Below, piece after piece: positions 16,753-26,574 of a stretch of DNA of 64,000 nt. Origin of the DNA: Dyadobacter crusticola DSM 16708 (GTDB taxonomy: Bacteria; Bacteroidota; Bacteroidia; Cytophagales; Spirosomataceae); the NCBI RefSeq assembly GCF_000701505.1, contig NZ_KL370786.1:62001-126000 (forward strand), given 5' to 3'. Both the position numbers and the translations under genes were made by a program. The number at the start of each line of letters is the position of its first letter. Position 1 is the stretch's first letter. The notes under the pieces are model-generated. The model did not search any database, was not told the DNA's origin, and saw only the letters and a list, made by a program, of their open reading frames with translations.

Positions 16753-18702
16753 TCAGAGATTATCCTGGCGTGGCTTGCCGAAAGAGTCCAGCCAAATGGA
16801 TAGATAGATGATGCGGGAAACCTGCCAGATATAGCGCGGTTTTAGTTTGCCGTGAATGCGCTTGTTAAATACCACTGATACCATTCCGCTGAAAACCTGC
16901 CGGTCTACTATTTCCCAGATCGGGTGTGCGGGAGATGACATTTGTGGCCAGGCTGCGTTGTATAACTGCTGTGCCGCATGCAATCCATATTCAATAAAAT
17001 TCGCTTTAGTATTCCTTGTCTGCACGGACCGGGGAATGATGCCCTGCATACCGTGCCTGATCAAGCCGCGTCCGCGTCCATTATCAAAGCTCAGGTTCAC
17101 CGGCGTTGCCAGACATAGTTCAATTACATTCTTATCATAAAATGGAAATGCATACTGGTGCCCATAATATGCGCCGATATGGTTGGTCTGTTCATTGCAG
17201 ATGACATTGGTGTGGTTCACTATCCCTTCTAGCGAGATCCCCTGGTCGGTCCGGATCGCATTCACAAGTCCCTGTGTTGATCGTTGTGCGCGCGGCGTGA
17301 TCTGCTGCTTGAATTCCCGTGTTAGTGCGTCGGTGCGCATGGTGGGAGCGACCGGCTTTTTGGCGATTTTGTCAAATACAAAAGCGATGACAGCCTTTTC
17401 TGAAATGTTCAATTTTCGCTTGTATTCCCTCATTTTGGAGAGAATGGAAAATAGCGGCTCTTTCCGATAGCGGCTCCGGAAATCCCGAACAAGAAGCGAG
17501 AGCATGTATTTATCATAAAACACCTTACGACTTTCTCCCTCAGCAAACGACCGTTGTGTATTGTGATCGTAGAACTGCTCGCACGCGATCTTAAAAGCAC
17601 TCAGATCGCCTGCTTGCATCAGCTCGTCGAGATAGTCGAAGCCGGTTGTCGCTACATTATCTCCCCCGTGGCCTGTCAGGATTAAATCACATCCCAGCCT
17701 TTGCAGCTCGTTTGAGATACTTAAATGGAAGCTGGAAGGCATAATGAACTGTTCAGGACGGTCGAAAATCGTATTGATCTTCACGATTGACCCCAGTACA
17801 TCGTCCAGGGGAGTTACGCGGTGGTGATTGGTGTGCCACTGATTCACTACATCCTGAACAAAGCGTTCTTCTTCCGCCAGCGGCTGGCCCGTATCAATCT
17901 TGAAAGTGTTCAAAGCCGGCCTGCCTTGTTGCATCAAAGCCGATTGCGCTATGCAGGTCACTGTGGACGAATCCAGCCCGCCGCTCAAATGCGACCCGAT
18001 GTTTTTTTTGTTTGCAGTTCTGCTGGTGACAGCACTCGTAAAAATGTCCCGGAATGAAGAGGAATAGTCTTCAATTCCGCCCATTTGATAAAATTTTTGA
18101 AAGTCTGGCTGCCAGTAACGTATTTCTTCCGTTTTCTCTGCGCTTACCTTTAAATAATGTCCTGGCAGAACACTGTAAACATCTTCATAAAACGTCTCGG
18201 CACCGTAAGGCAGATTCGTAACGTGCCAGGTAAGGTATTCCCGGAACTTATGCCTGTTGGGCCTCACCGGTACTTCATACAGTACATTCAATGCTTTGAT
18301 TTCTGATGCAAATGCAAAAAAGCGGTTGGGCTGATGTACATAATAGAGCGGCTTTACGCCGAGTATATCCCGGGCACAGTACAGGGTTTGTGCATTACTA
18401 TCCCACAACGCTAATGCAAAGTCCGCATTCGGCTCATCGAAAGCCGCAGGACCTTTCTGTGCATAATGGTTGGCAAATGGAGAGTTGGGGAAAACGCTGG
18501 AAAAAACATCCGCATCAGCAACTGCCGAAACGCGGCTATCATTTGTTGTCTCGACCGGCCCGCCGAATGTCATCAATACCCCATTTTCAATGTGGCTGGT
18601 GGCCAAACTACCGCGGTGCCCAAGCAATGCAGCTATGTTGTTAATGTCGGCTGGCCTGACCTCCTGGCCGTCAAATCGTATCATTCCGGCGATTCCGCCC
18701 AT
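16753..18702 (-). CDS. Asparagine-synthetase-like lasso peptide cyclase
   Basis: A 649-residue AsnB-like protein. The N-terminal glutaminase-type domain begins MGGIAGMIRF: the catalytic Cys2 of asparagine synthetase is Gly, so it cannot release ammonia from glutamine. The ATP-pyrophosphatase domain has SGGLDSS at 240-246 and TGHGGD further on. This combination is typical of lasso cyclases, which adenylate an Asp/Glu side chain and join it to the core's N-terminus. The lasso precursor lies immediately downstream on the opposite strand. Other AsnB-like amidotransferases in cell-surface or antibiotic pathways are the alternative. Confidence 0.8.
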   Translation of the reverse strand: MGGIAGMIRFDGQEVRPADINNIAALLGHRGSLATSHIENGVLMTFGGPVETTNDSRVSAVADADVFSSVFPNSPFANHYAQKGPAAFDEPNADFALALWDSNAQTLYCARDILGVKPLYYVHQPNRFFAFASEIKALNVLYEVPVRPNRHKFREYLTWHVTNLPYGAETFYEDVYSVLPGHYLKVSAEKTEEIRYWQPDFQKFYQMGGIEDYSSSFRDIFTSAVTSRTANKKNIGSHLSGGLDSSTVTCIAQSALMQQGRPALNTFKIDTGQPLAEEERFVQDVVNQWHTNHHRVTPLDDVLGSIVKINTIFDRPEQFIMPSSFHLSISNELQRLGCDLILTGHGGDNVATTGFDYLDELMQAGDLSAFKIACEQFYDHNTQRSFAEGESRKVFYDKYMLSLLVRDFRSRYRKEPLFSILSKMREYKRKLNISEKAVIAFVFDKIAKKPVAPTMRTDALTREFKQQITPRAQRSTQGLVNAIRTDQGISLEGIVNHTNVICNEQTNHIGAYYGHQYAFPFYDKNVIELCLATPVNLSFDNGRGRGLIRHGMQGIIPRSVQTRNTKANFIEYGLHAAQQLYNAAWPQMSSPAHPIWEIVDRQVFSGMVSVVFNKRIHGKLKPRYIWQVSRIIYLSIWLDSFGKPRQDNL

Positions 18703-18781
18703 GTTGCTGCAAGTTTAATTGGGTCAGCAGCTGCGCCCAGACGATTGCTGCTCCATTTCACTCACAACGCGGATGGTCGCT

Positions 18782-19129
18782 TTATCTGAGTCGCGAAGCA
18801 GTGACTACAAAAGGCAAAGGTGTTATAATCGTCTTTTCTAATGAAGGTGAGGTTAAAAAATAGCCTGACACGTAAATGGCAAGGCTGTCCTGAGCAAGAT
18901 TTTCAGGCAGATTGCAACTGCCCCAGGCGACGCCGTTCGATGCGAGCAACAGGCTACCGGTTGCCAGTCCGCCGCTTAGTCGCACAATTACGGGCGCATC
19001 AACTACCTGATTAGCTCGTTTTAGACCATCGAACCTACCTTAACATTTTGATACCGCAGGGTCGATTTTATCTTCCTTGCATTGCGACAAACTTAACAGG
19101 ATTATCAAAGCGAGTAAACAGGGTTTCAT
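18782..19129 (-). pseudogene. Small lipoprotein gene interrupted by an in-frame TAA
   Basis: Reading from the ATG at 19129 gives a lipoprotein signal peptide with lipobox LSQC (Cys17), then KEDKIDP and a TAA at 19042-19040 (codon 30). The same frame continues without further stops for 86 codons to 18782, giving about 115 residues if the stop is ignored. The downstream part contains GGLATGSLLL and NLAQDSLAIYV and looks like a normal secreted domain. Family unknown. One base change would restore the gene. Confidence 0.55.
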
Positions 19130-19286
19130 ATTTGGTGTCTGTTTAGAGAAATGTTGAAAGTACGTGTACTTGTGGCTCATAGAGTTTCCGATCTCATTGA
19201 CCCATTTGAATCAGCTTTCGTTGGAACCTCAGAGGCAGTAGGCTCTTACATGCCAGTGCTTTACGAACTAACAAACTATCACCGCC

Positions 19287-21710
19287 ATGATCAGAAACTA
19301 TTTCGTTATCGGGTACCGGAACTTCCGGAAAGGGCATGTTTATTCGTTGATCAATCTTTTCGGTCTTGCAGTAGGTTTATCCAGTGTGATGCTGATCATC
19401 GCTTACATAGGTTACGAGCTATCATTTGACAGGCATTTTCCTCATTCAGACAGGATATACCAGCTCGTCATGGAATCGCGGGAGACCGATCCGATCGTCA
19501 GGACGTTACAAACGCCGGAGCTGCTGGGAAAAACCTTAAATGAGGAATTTTTTGAGGTTGAAACATCTACCGTTCTGTATCCATACAAACATACCTATCT
19601 GGTCAACAACCAGCCGGTGGAGCTCAATTTTGCACTTGTCAATCCTACTTTCCTTTAAGTTTTTGATTTGCCAGTCTTGGCAGGCAACAAGGCGGTGGCT
19701 TTGAAAGACGAGTCGGGCATTGTGCTGAGTAAGTCAACCGCGGAGAAGCTTTTTCCAGGGACAGATGCACTAGGGAAAACAATCAGCCGGAAATCATTCG
19801 GCGGAGGCGACACATATGATACATATACCGTAACAGCCGTGGTCGGGGATATCCCTGCAAACTCACATTTTTATGCCGAAGCTTTTGCGGCGCAGCCTTT
19901 TGGCAAAAAGACGCTGGATTTTACACGTTATTCCTCATTGCCGCAGTATGTGCTTCTAAAATCCAACACAGACGCACGCAAGCTGGAAGCGAAAATGCAG
20001 TCTGTTTTGGCTAAATACAAGCTTGCCAGAACAACGCATATTGAACTGCTGCCTTTGATTGACATTCATTTGCGGGCCGGAAAGGTAGATTTCCCCGATA
20101 TGAAACTGAGCGACGTTCGCTACATCTATATTTTTGGTTGTGCCGCATTGCTGATCCTGCTGATCGGCTGCATTAACTATGTAAACCTGACCACCGCCCA
20201 GGCCTTGCAGCGCGTGAAAGAAGTGGGTATCCGCAAAACTTTGGGAAGCGGCCGGTTGCAGCTTGCGTTTCAGTTTATCGGAGAATCGTTTCTGTTTTTT
20301 ATTGTTGCAAATGTGCTGGCACTTGTCCTTTCTGTTGTCGCTTTGCCGGCTTTCAATCAAATGTTGCAGGTTAACCTGCCAATCAGTGACCTGTTTGGAT
20401 TTCAAAATATTTCCCTCTTTCTAGCTATTGCATTGGTGTCGGGCTTGCTGGCGGGCGCTTATCCTGCCATGTTTCTGAGCCGGTTGCAGCCTGCGGGCAT
20501 TCTGAAAGATAAAAATGGCGGTCTCAGGATCAATTTCAGTCTGCGCAAAATCCTGATTGTTTTTCAGTTCAGTATTTCCATTGCGCTTATTGTTGCTACC
20601 ATGATCGTCTGGCAGCAGTTGAAACTGTTTCATAGCCGCCCTTTGGGTTTTAATAAAGATCATTTGCTCCTGCTGCCGCCCATTCACCTCGACAATAAAC
20701 CCGAAGCATTTAAAGCAAAGTTGCTGGACAATCCGAACATAATCTCAATCAGCCTTGCAGAACTGGATTTAGGTGATAAAATCGGCAATAGTTCAAGTAT
20801 GTCAGATCTTGATGATAGTACGCGCAGGCTGGATTTCGGGTTTGTTTATGGTGATTCCGATTTCCTGAAAACAATGGGTATAAAGCTGGAAAGCGGCAGA
20901 GATTTTTCAAGCCGATTTCAGAGTGACAATGTGAATTATGATTCGCTGTATTCGGCCTCAAACAGCAAAAACGCGGATGAATGGCTCTATAAGCAACCTA
21001 TTATCATTACAAAAAGCCTGGCAAAAGCGCTGAGGTTGAAAAATCCAGTGAATGAAGTAATCAGGCTTGGCGCATTGCAGGGAACGGTAATCGGTGTGGT
21101 CAGGGATTTTCAGGTGACCACATTGAAAGAGATAAGCCCTCTGCTGGTATACAAGCCGAAACAGCAATGGTTTAGCACAACCACTTATATCCGCCTTAAC
21201 AACCGGAACATTCCCGAAAGCATTGCCTACATTGAAAAAGCCTGGAAGGAGTTTTTTCCTGATCGTCCATTCTCCTATTCTTTTGCCGACGACAAACTGC
21301 AAAGATTATATCAGACCGAAAACCGCCTGGCTTCCATTTTCAGCGCATTTTCCCTGCTGGCGATTGGGATTTCGACATTGGGCTTGTTCAGTCTGGCTGC
21401 ATTGATGGTGAAACAACGCACCAAAGAGATCGGAATCAGAAAGGTTTTGGGCGCATCGGTTTCCGGCATTGCATTGCTGCTCTCCCGGGAGTTTATCATC
21501 CTGATCCTGGCGGCTGCGGTAATCGCTTCCCCGCTTGCCTGGTATGGAATGGAGCAATGGTTGCAGGATTTTGCCCACAGGATTGATATCCACTGGTCTA
21601 TATTCCTTGCCGCCGCGATACTTGCATTACTTACCGGTGTGCTGACGGTTTCTCTTCAGACAATCAGAGCCGCTAGGTCCAATCCGGTGAATGCGTTGAA
21701 GACCGAGTAA
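19287..21710 (+). pseudogene. MacB/FtsX-type ABC transporter permease interrupted by an in-frame TAA
   Basis: The open frame from 19287 encodes an N-terminal transmembrane helix and periplasmic MacB_PCD domain. It meets TAA at 19656-19658 (codon 124), then continues in the same frame to 21710. The full product would be 807 residues, normal for the large Bacteroidota ABC permeases with two FtsX domains. The continuation has FtsX motifs such as VGIRKTLG and EIGIRKVLGAS. The stop sits between PTFL and VFDLPVLAGNKA, where relatives usually have Lys or another residue. No ATPase gene lies nearby. It may be a pseudogene or a sequence error. Confidence 0.8.
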
Positions 21711-21826
21711 TTGATCGCGATGCTGTGGTGATTTTGAGCGCGGGTACGCTTTTTGTTGTGTTTTGTACAGGCTGTGCCTGTTTTGTTGGCACAGTAAAAT
21801 TAATCACCACATAACAACCATTAAAA

Positions 21827-22402
21827 ATGAAAATCGCATCAGCATTCATGACACTCGCAACCGTAGCAATGCTATGGGGCTGCGGGTCCAAATCGACCGA
21901 AACAACAGACACTACTGACTTTGCCGACAGTACCAACGAAGCACTAACCGACGGCGACTCGGCATCGGCTGTTGCAGAAGACGACACTGAATTTGCCGTT
22001 GAGGCAGCAAACGGTGGGCTGGCAGAAGTGGCACTAAGCAAAATTGCTCAGGAAAAAGCTACCAATCCAGAAGTGAAGGAGTTTGCAAAACAAATGATAA
22101 CAGACCATTCGAAAGCAAATGAAGAACTGAAAACGATTGCGATGAGCAAAAACATCACGCTACCTACGGCTCCTAATGAAGAGAAGCAAAAAGCAGCATC
22201 TGATCTTGGCGCTAAAAGCGGAAGTGATTTTGACAAAGCTTATATCGCGCAGATGAAAAAAGACCACGACGCAACCGTGAAACTTTTTGAAGATGCTCAG
22301 AAAGAAGTGAAAGATGCAGAGCTGAAAGCTTTTATCGACAAAACTTTACCTGTTATCAAAGCACACGCTGAGCACGCGAAAGGTCTGGACAAGACAAAAT
22401 AA
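21827..22402 (+). CDS. DUF4142 lipoprotein
   Basis: A 191-residue lipoprotein (lipobox LWGC, Cys19). An acidic Thr/Asp-rich linker (about 20-58) leads into a helical DUF4142 domain, recognised by FAKQMITDHSKANEELK and by KKDHDATVKLFEDA. DUF4142 is related to ferritin-like four-helix folds; its role is unknown. It is monocistronic and followed by a strong terminator. Confidence 0.85.
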   Translation: MKIASAFMTLATVAMLWGCGSKSTETTDTTDFADSTNEALTDGDSASAVAEDDTEFAVEAANGGLAEVALSKIAQEKATNPEVKEFAKQMITDHSKANEELKTIAMSKNITLPTAPNEEKQKAASDLGAKSGSDFDKAYIAQMKKDHDATVKLFEDAQKEVKDAELKAFIDKTLPVIKAHAEHAKGLDKTK

Positions 22403-22421
22403 CATCCGGATAATTTGATAT

Positions 22422-22460
22422 GAGCTGGCAGTCACGGTTGTGGCTGCCAGCTCTTTTTTT
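22422..22460 (+). terminator. Rho-independent terminator after the DUF4142 gene
   Basis: A perfect 10-bp stem (22422-22431 with 22444-22453) and a 12-base loop, followed directly by seven T residues. It is 19 bases after the stop codon. Confidence 0.9.
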
Positions 22461-22587
22461 GTCCAACTGATCGGCATTCAACGTTAATGGCCTTATGTTG
22501 GAAATATTTCTTATTATTATCTTATGATGAGAGAATATAATTCTATTGTCAGATCGCTTTTGAGGATATGCTTTAACTCCGTTTAAA

Positions 22588-24225
22588 ATGAAAACAATCT
22601 TTATGACTATGTTGCTGGCAGCGCAAATGATGCATGTTGCTGTGGCCCAGACCAAAAATGCAACAGCGCCTCCGCAGGCGAAGACCGCGAACGGCACAGT
22701 GGAAGGCGTTCTGGAAGCGTCGGGTGTGCGGGCATTCAAGGGAATACCCTTTGCAGCCCCGCCGGTAGGTGAGTTTCGCTGGCGTGAACCGCAACCGGTA
22801 AAAAACTGGCAGGGTGTTCGTAAAACAGTTAAATTCGGCCCGCGCGCAATGCAGAATGCAGTATTCGGAGATATGGGCTTCCGCTCTGATGGAATGAGCG
22901 AAGATTGTTTGTACCTCAATGTATGGACGCCGGCGAAATCGGCGCATGAGAAACTTCCCGTGCTGGTATATTTCTATGGCGGCGGCTTCGTAGCCGGTGA
23001 TGGTTCCGAGGGACGCTACGACGGCGAAAGTATGGCTAAAAAAGGCATTGTGAGTCTGACAGTCAATTACCGCCTGGGCGTCTTCGGCTTCTACGCTTCC
23101 GAAGACCTGACCAAAGAATCACCCAACAAAGCCTCCGGGAATTACGGGTACCTGGATCAGGCTGCTGCACTGGCCTGGGTGAAAAAGAATATCGCTGCAT
23201 TCGGGGGAGATCCTGATAAGGTAACTATCGCAGGAGAATCAGCTGGTTCGCTGTCGGTAAGCGCATTGATGGCGTCTCCACTTTCTAAAAACCTGTTTTC
23301 TGCCGCAATAGGCGAAAGCGGATCCGTGCTGGGCACATTGCCGCCGGTACCCCTGGCGCAGGCTGAGCAGGCAGGTGCAAAATTCAACGAGCAGGTTGGT
23401 AAGAAATCTTTGGCAGAAATGCGCGCGATTCCCGCCGAAGAATTGCTGAAAGCAACAGCTGGCCAGGGTGTACCCCGGTTTTCATCTGCGGTAGACGGCT
23501 ACTTCTTTGCTGAGCCGCCACTGAAAACCTTCCAGGAAGGGAAGCAGTCGCAGGTGCCACTTTTAGCCGGCTGGAATTCGGAGGAAATGAATTACCGTAT
23601 GATTTTGGGTAAAGAAGCGCCCACGTTGGACAATTACACCAAAGCGGTTCAAAAGCTTTACGGCGAGCAGGCCGATAAGGTTTTGAAAGAATATGCAGCT
23701 TCCTCGGACGCAGAAGTGGAACAAGTGGCTACTGACCTCGCAGGCGACCGCTTTATCGGTTTTGGTACCTGGAAATGGATTGATCTGCAAAGTAAAACCG
23801 GCGGCGGAAAGCCTGTTTACAGATATATGTACGGCCGCCCGCGTCCTGCTATGAGCGCAGAAGCTGGAAATGTAACTGCGAACCTGGCCGGCGGCGTTTC
23901 GAAGAGTACGGAACCTGCGGCCAAAGCGCCATTGCCCAAAGGTGCGGTGCATTCAGCCGAAATTGAGTACGCAATGGGCAATTTGTCGTACAACAAAGTG
24001 TACGCCTGGACACCGGAAGATCATAAAGTATCGGCCACAATGCAGGAATACTTCGCCAATTTCATCAAAACAGCAAACCCGAATGGAAAAGGCCTGCCGG
24101 AATGGCTGCCTGTGAAAGCCGGCGAGAATGCAAAATACATGTACCTGGATGTAGACAGCCGACTGGAAACTGAAAAGCACCGCGGCCGCTACGTTTTAAT
24201 GGATGAAATGGCTGCCAAAAACTAG
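22588..24225 (+). CDS. Secreted type B carboxylesterase
   Basis: A 545-residue carboxylesterase/lipase with a signal peptide (cleavage near AVAQ, residue 21). The family's opening FKGIPFAAPPVGEFRW and EDCLYLNVW are present, as is the oxyanion loop YGGGF. The nucleophile elbow GESAGS gives Ser218, an acidic residue lies in NSEEMNY, and the catalytic His is in KGAVHSAEIEY. It should hydrolyse esters in the periplasm or outside the cell. It is convergent with an AraC regulator gene, so no operon is evident. Confidence 0.9.
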   Translation: MKTIFMTMLLAAQMMHVAVAQTKNATAPPQAKTANGTVEGVLEASGVRAFKGIPFAAPPVGEFRWREPQPVKNWQGVRKTVKFGPRAMQNAVFGDMGFRSDGMSEDCLYLNVWTPAKSAHEKLPVLVYFYGGGFVAGDGSEGRYDGESMAKKGIVSLTVNYRLGVFGFYASEDLTKESPNKASGNYGYLDQAAALAWVKKNIAAFGGDPDKVTIAGESAGSLSVSALMASPLSKNLFSAAIGESGSVLGTLPPVPLAQAEQAGAKFNEQVGKKSLAEMRAIPAEELLKATAGQGVPRFSSAVDGYFFAEPPLKTFQEGKQSQVPLLAGWNSEEMNYRMILGKEAPTLDNYTKAVQKLYGEQADKVLKEYAASSDAEVEQVATDLAGDRFIGFGTWKWIDLQSKTGGGKPVYRYMYGRPRPAMSAEAGNVTANLAGGVSKSTEPAAKAPLPKGAVHSAEIEYAMGNLSYNKVYAWTPEDHKVSATMQEYFANFIKTANPNGKGLPEWLPVKAGENAKYMYLDVDSRLETEKHRGRYVLMDEMAAKN

Positions 24226-24253
24226 CCAAAACAGATTGCTGCGCCGATCCTGA

Positions 24254-25171
24254 TCAATGGAAAGAAGACCTGAATTGCACCGGTGAAACCTGCGTTTTCA
24301 ATTTGAACAGCCTGCTGAAAGATTGCGGATGTTCAAATCCCAGATGGTACGAAACTTCGCTGATCGTCATTTGGGTAGTCGATAAAAGTTCTTTTGATTT
24401 TTCGATCAGCTTTTGATGGATATGCTGCTGTGCGTTCAGCCCCGTGAGCGAACGCAGCATATCACTCAAATAATTGGGCGTGTAATGCAGCTGTTCTGCC
24501 AAATACTGAACGGTAGGAATGCCGCTTTCAAGTGACTTTTCATTGTCAAAGTATTCGTTCAGCAGATCTTCCAATTGTTGAAGCAAGTCACTGTTTACCG
24601 ATTGCCTGGTCAGGAATTGGCGTTTGTAAAAACGTTTGGCGTAAGTCAGCAGGAGCTCCACCTGGGAAATAATGACTTCGTGACTGAAATCATCGATCCT
24701 TCCATTTAATTCCTGGCCGATGATCTGGTAAATGGCAAGCATTGTGGCCCTTTCCTGTTCAGACAAATGAAGTGCTTCGTGAATGGCGTAAGAAAAGAAC
24801 CCGTAGGTTTTGATCTTGCGGGCGAGGGGATATCCCTGTAAAAAATCGGGATGGATGATCAGTGAATAGCCCTCGCTATCCTCATACGTATCTCCGCCCC
24901 CCAAAAGCTGGTTTGGCGCAACAAACAGCAGGCTTCCCTCATCAAAATCATAGTAGCCCTGTCCGTATTTAAACTTCCCGCCGAGCTTCGTAGTAAATGA
25001 GATTTTGTAAAAATCCATGATATAGCTCTGCGGAAGCTTCGACAATTCAACTTCCTCTTTGGTAGCATCGATCAGGCTGATCAATGGATGAACAGGCCCG
25101 GGAAGATCCAGCATCCGGTGTATCTCGGAGATTGTCTTTACTTTCCTGATGACCGGCGTTTCAGTTTTCAT
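24254..25171 (-). CDS. AraC-family transcriptional regulator
   Basis: A 305-residue regulator with an N-terminal AraC ligand-binding (cupin-like) region and a C-terminal double helix-turn-helix. The latter shows TPNYLSDMLRSLTGLNAQQHI, with the first 20 residues conserved, and VSYHLGFEHPQSFSRLFK-type motifs. It lies 93 bases downstream of an SDR gene on the same strand. In this group, AraC regulators often control an adjacent SDR, so that gene is the likely target (inference). Confidence 0.9.
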   Translation of the reverse strand: MKTETPVIRKVKTISEIHRMLDLPGPVHPLISLIDATKEEVELSKLPQSYIMDFYKISFTTKLGGKFKYGQGYYDFDEGSLLFVAPNQLLGGGDTYEDSEGYSLIIHPDFLQGYPLARKIKTYGFFSYAIHEALHLSEQERATMLAIYQIIGQELNGRIDDFSHEVIISQVELLLTYAKRFYKRQFLTRQSVNSDLLQQLEDLLNEYFDNEKSLESGIPTVQYLAEQLHYTPNYLSDMLRSLTGLNAQQHIHQKLIEKSKELLSTTQMTISEVSYHLGFEHPQSFSRLFKLKTQVSPVQFRSSFH

Positions 25172-25264
25172 ATTGGAAGATACTTAACAGGACCGGCAGC
25201 AGTTCAGCCGCCGGTCTTTGATTTATTTACAATTCAAATGTTTGGGATAAAGTTCTGGCTTTGA

Positions 25265-26038
25265 TCACCAGGGCAAAGCGCCGTCGGGGCCTGTGAAAGT
25301 AGCAGTTGGTCCATCTTTTTCGAGCGCCACACGCACCGGCTCGCGCGATCCTACCTCAACAGAATCGGTACCCTGGAAATTGTTCAGGGCAGTGGCAGTA
25401 AATCCGGGACTTACCGCATTGACTTTGATGTTTTCCTTTTCCAATTCAATTGCAAAAGCCATAGTTACCGCATTAAGGGCGGTTTTGGAAGCCGCGTAAA
25501 CCACGCCAAAATGATCACGGGCCCAGCAAGCCGGATCCGAAACCCACGTGAGCGAGCCCAGACCGCTTGATACATTCACAATGCGCGCATTTGCAGATTT
25601 TCTGAGCAGGGGCAGCAAAGCCTGCGTGACGGCGATCACCCCGAAAACATTAGTCTCCCAAACGGCACGTACCTCGTCGAGGGATGCTTTGGTGGCGCGG
25701 CCATCCTCGGTTGTTTCCTCCAAAGTGCGGCCTGGCTTTCCGGCGTGCGCTATTGCTGCATTGTTTACCAATAAGTCGAGGCGGCCGTGCTGCTTTTCAA
25801 TCTGCGCTGCTGCCGCACTGATCGTCGCTTGCTGGGTGACGTCCAGTTCAATGGGAAATGCATTACTGCCCATCTCAGCAGCTGCTTTTTCTCCGTTGCC
25901 CAGCTTACGCGACCCTACATATACAATATAATTGTCAGCCGCCAGCGCCTTTGCGATCTGAAAGCCCACGCCCTGGTTAGCGCCGGTTACAAGTGCAACC
26001 AGCTGATGATGAGTTGAAGCTCCGGTTTGATTTTCCAT
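25265..26038 (-). CDS. SDR-family NAD(P)-dependent oxidoreductase
   Basis: A 257-residue short-chain dehydrogenase with TGANQGVGF near residue 18, NNAA in the middle, a serine in NVSSGLG and catalytic YAASK. The VDxTQQ region and VSPGF motif are typical of carbonyl-reductase-like SDRs. It is soluble, with unknown substrate. It is the upstream partner of the AraC-type regulator gene on the minus strand. Confidence 0.9.
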   Translation of the reverse strand: MENQTGASTHHQLVALVTGANQGVGFQIAKALAADNYIVYVGSRKLGNGEKAAAEMGSNAFPIELDVTQQATISAAAAQIEKQHGRLDLLVNNAAIAHAGKPGRTLEETTEDGRATKASLDEVRAVWETNVFGVIAVTQALLPLLRKSANARIVNVSSGLGSLTWVSDPACWARDHFGVVYAASKTALNAVTMAFAIELEKENIKVNAVSPGFTATALNNFQGTDSVEVGSREPVRVALEKDGPTATFTGPDGALPW

Positions 26039-26118
26039 AAATGTGAATGATTAATGAACAATGCAAAATTCACGAATCACTACACGGCCGGAATAACCGA
26101 ATCAAGGACATTTGTAGC

Positions 26119-26574
26119 CTAAATATCAAATCCGAACTTCTTCTTCTTGTATGGTTTGATGGTTTTCGAGGCCATTATCAGCCTCTGGACTTTGACCAGA
26201 TCGTCGTCGCTAATCTTTCCGAGATAATTAGCAGGATCTGATTGCAAAGCTGATTTGATATGATCAATCCGCTCTTCATGCAAGTCAGTACAATCTATGT
26301 ACGATCTATGATCCAGGTATTTGCGGCCTGCAATATCAATTGGTATATGAAGACTCTTTAATTCATCTGAGAAATTCACGTTCTCATTCAATGCAGTGTT
26401 TATCAGGACAGTAGCCAAACTGACCTGATCATTTCCAATCGCAACAATGACAAATCGTTTTTCCTTCGGAGGAACAGTCCATTTCAGAAACAGCCTTATC
26501 ACGCATCCAATCTCAACATTTCGCTCGGCAAACTCTTCTCGAAAGCTTTCAGGAAAGTGATCCCCTAAGCTCAT
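26119..26574 (-). CDS. Putative toxin of a Panacea toxin-antitoxin pair
   Basis: A 151-residue protein starting inside the end of the Panacea gene (4-base ATGA overlap). The N-terminal part has PPKEKRFVIVAI and a strand-rich region. The C-terminal part has YLGKISDDDLVKVQRLI, which recalls the closing GKLS-x-E-D helix of MazF/PemK-type SH3-barrel toxins. That similarity is weak and by eye. Location directly downstream of a Panacea antitoxin supports a toxin role. It could instead be another small partner protein. Confidence 0.5.
   Translation of the reverse strand: MSLGDHFPESFREEFAERNVEIGCVIRLFLKWTVPPKEKRFVIVAIGNDQVSLATVLINTALNENVNFSDELKSLHIPIDIAGRKYLDHRSYIDCTDLHEERIDHIKSALQSDPANYLGKISDDDLVKVQRLIMASKTIKPYKKKKFGFDI

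Noticed and set aside
19151..19429. A 92-codon ORF in front of the permease
   Set aside because: It overlaps the permease start in another frame and has no recognisable features.
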